A DNA stretch of 13,744 nt from JBBQQK01 sp038216025 (lineage in GTDB: Bacteria > Patescibacteriota > UBA1384 > XYA2-FULL-43-10 > 1-14-0-10-43-13). The translations under genes and the position numbers were made by a program. The stretch is from the NCBI GenBank assembly GCA_038216025.1, contig JBBQQK010000021.1, forward strand, positions 1 to 13,744, written 5' to 3'. Below, one piece after another: positions 12,334-13,744 of the stretch. A model generated the notes under the pieces. That model was not told the DNA's origin, searched no databases, and saw nothing but the letters and a program-made list of their open reading frames with translations. The number at the start of each line of letters is the position of its first letter. Position 1 is the first letter of the stretch.

Positions 12334-13731
12334 TTCCAATCGAATAATGAGCATGAAATCAAGTGGTCGGTTATGAGTTGTTTAATAATCTTTTAATATA
12401 CTATCTCTTAAATAGCTCTGCTTGATCTTGACAGAAAGTGTTGTTCTAGCGACTCTCATTTCCTTGGTAAATTCAACATCACTTTGACTGTACGCAATTT
12501 TATCCAACTGTGCAAATGTGATATCGGGCTTTAGATATTTCTTAGCATTTGGCAAGGATTTTAATTTCTCATACGGCATCATGTAATCATCCGGTTTGTA
12601 TATTTTTCTCTCTTTGCCTCGCTTGTCTGTTATGACCGTAACATAACCGCAAGGACGATGATAGTTGAGGAAAATATTGTAATGCCCCTGGTAGAAATTA
12701 TTGATCAGTTTGTAGGCTCCTTTTTGAATAAAACCATAGCCCATTTCCTTTCTGACAACAGCATTGTTTTTGGTTTCAACCAAGCCGTTATCGTTGCTGT
12801 GTCTTGGTCGACTTTTGCTTTGAACAATGTGCAGTTTGTTTAATATTTCAGCCACCGTGTAGTTGATAAATTCCGAACCGTTATCGGAGTGAAATTCAAT
12901 GATTACAAATGGGAATAGTTTAAGCATTTCTTTTAGTGCCGGAGCAAGATACTGTTCACTTATCACCGGAACACAAACCATTACTTCCCATTGGGTTACT
13001 TCATCAACGAAGTTAATATGATAGACGCTCTTGCCGAGTTCAGGATCATCTCCCTGATGCACGGTGTCAACCCTAATAAATCCGGGCCTACCATCGGGCG
13101 CAGGCTTCTTTCTTTGACCTATCGGAACGGTTGTCGGCTTAGTGTGACGATACTCTTTTATGATATTTCTGTAGACAAAATTATCTCTTAAATTGTAAAT
13201 ATGACTGACCGATATCTCTGCCAATCTTTTGTATTCAAAGTTGCCAAAATCTTCATACTCTCTCTTGTAGATTAACTTCATGGCCGGGCCGGACAAAACC
13301 CTGAAAAGTTTGTCTGTTTCTGCCATAAGGGCAATATCGCTTCTTTGATAAATCAATGAAAATTTGGTTCGAACATAATCTTTTTTGACCACTCTGCCAC
13401 TCTGTTTCCATGCATTAATTAATCTGGTAATTTGCGACTCTGAATAACTGGTCATTAAGGTTAAATATTGTCTGATAATGCCTCGTTCTTTGCGCTTTAA
13501 TCGCCAATAATTAAAACCGACTAAACAGTTTTCAATCCATTTGTAAGACTCCTTTTTATTAATTGCAGAAAAGCTGATGGGTTTGGGCGCATTAAGAAAT
13601 TCCTCAATTTCTGCTACATTGAGACTGCGCGTGTTGCTTATTTTGATTTTCACCTTTCTATCATAACCGACACGCGCATACTGACCAATGTGTTGTAATA
13701 TGTGCCGTCCAGGCGCATTTTTCAATTGGAA
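12334..13731 (-). mobile_element. Insertion sequence with DDE transposase and inverted termini
   Basis: The left end TTCCAATCGAATAATGAGC (12334-12352) and the complement of the right end TTCCAATTGAAAAATGCGC (13713-13731) agree at 16 of 19 positions. They flank a single transposase gene on the minus strand, making an element of about 1.4 kb. The outer limits could extend a few bases further; no clear target-site duplication was found. It resembles IS481/IS3-like integrase-type elements, but the exact family is not assigned. Confidence 0.7.
12382..13725 (-). CDS. Integrase-core (rve) DDE transposase
   Basis: The protein of about 447 residues has N-terminal helical DNA-binding regions (about 60-190, with SYSESQITRLINAWKQSG and YKRLAEISVSHIYNLR as two likely helix-turn-helix units). 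The retroviral-integrase catalytic core follows: D220 in FIRVDTVHQG, D281 in EFHSDNGSEF and E317 in NGLVETKNN form the DDE triad. A C-terminal part includes LNYHRPCG. It cuts and rejoins DNA at the ends of its element. The nominal start is a TTG at 13725 inside the terminal inverted repeat. The frame stays open further upstream (TGTAFQL), so the true start is uncertain, and an internal start cannot be excluded. The gene appears intact, unlike the neighbouring fragment. Confidence 0.9.
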   Translation of the reverse strand: MKNAPGRHILQHIGQYARVGYDRKVKIKISNTRSLNVAEIEEFLNAPKPISFSAINKKESYKWIENCLVGFNYWRLKRKERGIIRQYLTLMTSYSESQITRLINAWKQSGRVVKKDYVRTKFSLIYQRSDIALMAETDKLFRVLSGPAMKLIYKREYEDFGNFEYKRLAEISVSHIYNLRDNFVYRNIIKEYRHTKPTTVPIGQRKKPAPDGRPGFIRVDTVHQGDDPELGKSVYHINFVDEVTQWEVMVCVPVISEQYLAPALKEMLKLFPFVIIEFHSDNGSEFINYTVAEILNKLHIVQSKSRPRHSNDNGLVETKNNAVVRKEMGYGFIQKGAYKLINNFYQGHYNIFLNYHRPCGYVTVITDKRGKERKIYKPDDYMMPYEKLKSLPNAKKYLKPDITFAQLDKIAYSQSDVEFTKEMRVARTTLSVKIKQSYLRDSILKDY

Positions 13732-13744
13732 AGCGGTACCTGTT

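Noticed and set aside
1..13744. CRISPR array or cas genes
   Set aside because: No regularly spaced direct repeats of array type and no Cas-like protein were found; the repeats present are paired hairpins or terminators.

Overview
The window is AT-rich (A+T well over half by eye), bacterial and densely coded. It uses UGA as an ordinary stop (for example at the end of the NuoF-like gene). All four tRNA genes encode their own CCA. Several traits fit an anaerobic, small-genome Patescibacteria/CPR-type bacterium: short operonic genes, a compact NuoF-like plus HydA pair, a thioredoxin-CcdA fusion, and a DDE transposon of the kind I associate with such genomes. This assignment is inference; no rRNA or marker gene is present to prove it.

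Layout. (1) 1-1000: a truncated serine-recombinase C-terminal half that runs into the 3' end of a tRNA-Arg, followed by tRNA-His; both tRNAs lie on the minus strand. (2) 1130-2340: a GlsB/YeaQ-type membrane protein (minus) with its own terminator, then a small SprT-like zinc metallopeptidase (plus) with a terminator. (3) 2380-2785: tRNA-Lys and tRNA-Glu, separated by a strongly structured spacer. (4) 2790-4440: a gene-poor island holding one fic gene (minus). It is bracketed by two near-identical terminator hairpins, each preceded by an 8-mer matching the tRNA-Glu 3' end. It also holds two diverged copies of a second hairpin element whose stem shows a compensatory base-pair change. (5) 4448-12069: a co-directional run of ten genes behind a consensus promoter: DUF5320 protein, DUF134 regulator, small thioredoxin, thioredoxin-CcdA fusion, ZIP transporter, membrane rhodanese, 180-residue membrane protein, NuoF-like flavoprotein, [FeFe] hydrogenase HydA, second ZIP transporter. 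Several junctions overlap or abut. (6) 12070-13744: a DDE transposase element with inverted termini, next to a decayed second copy of its 5' end.

How it may work together (inference): the main cluster looks like a self-contained redox and metal module. HydA makes or consumes H2, exchanging electrons through the NuoF-like subunit. The thioredoxin and CcdA fusion move reducing equivalents across the membrane, the rhodanese handles sulfane sulfur, and the two ZIP proteins import divalent metal. The DUF134 protein is the likely regulator. No NuoE-like subunit and no HydE/HydF/HydG maturases are in the window. Mobile-element remains on both sides suggest the segment sits in a plastic region.
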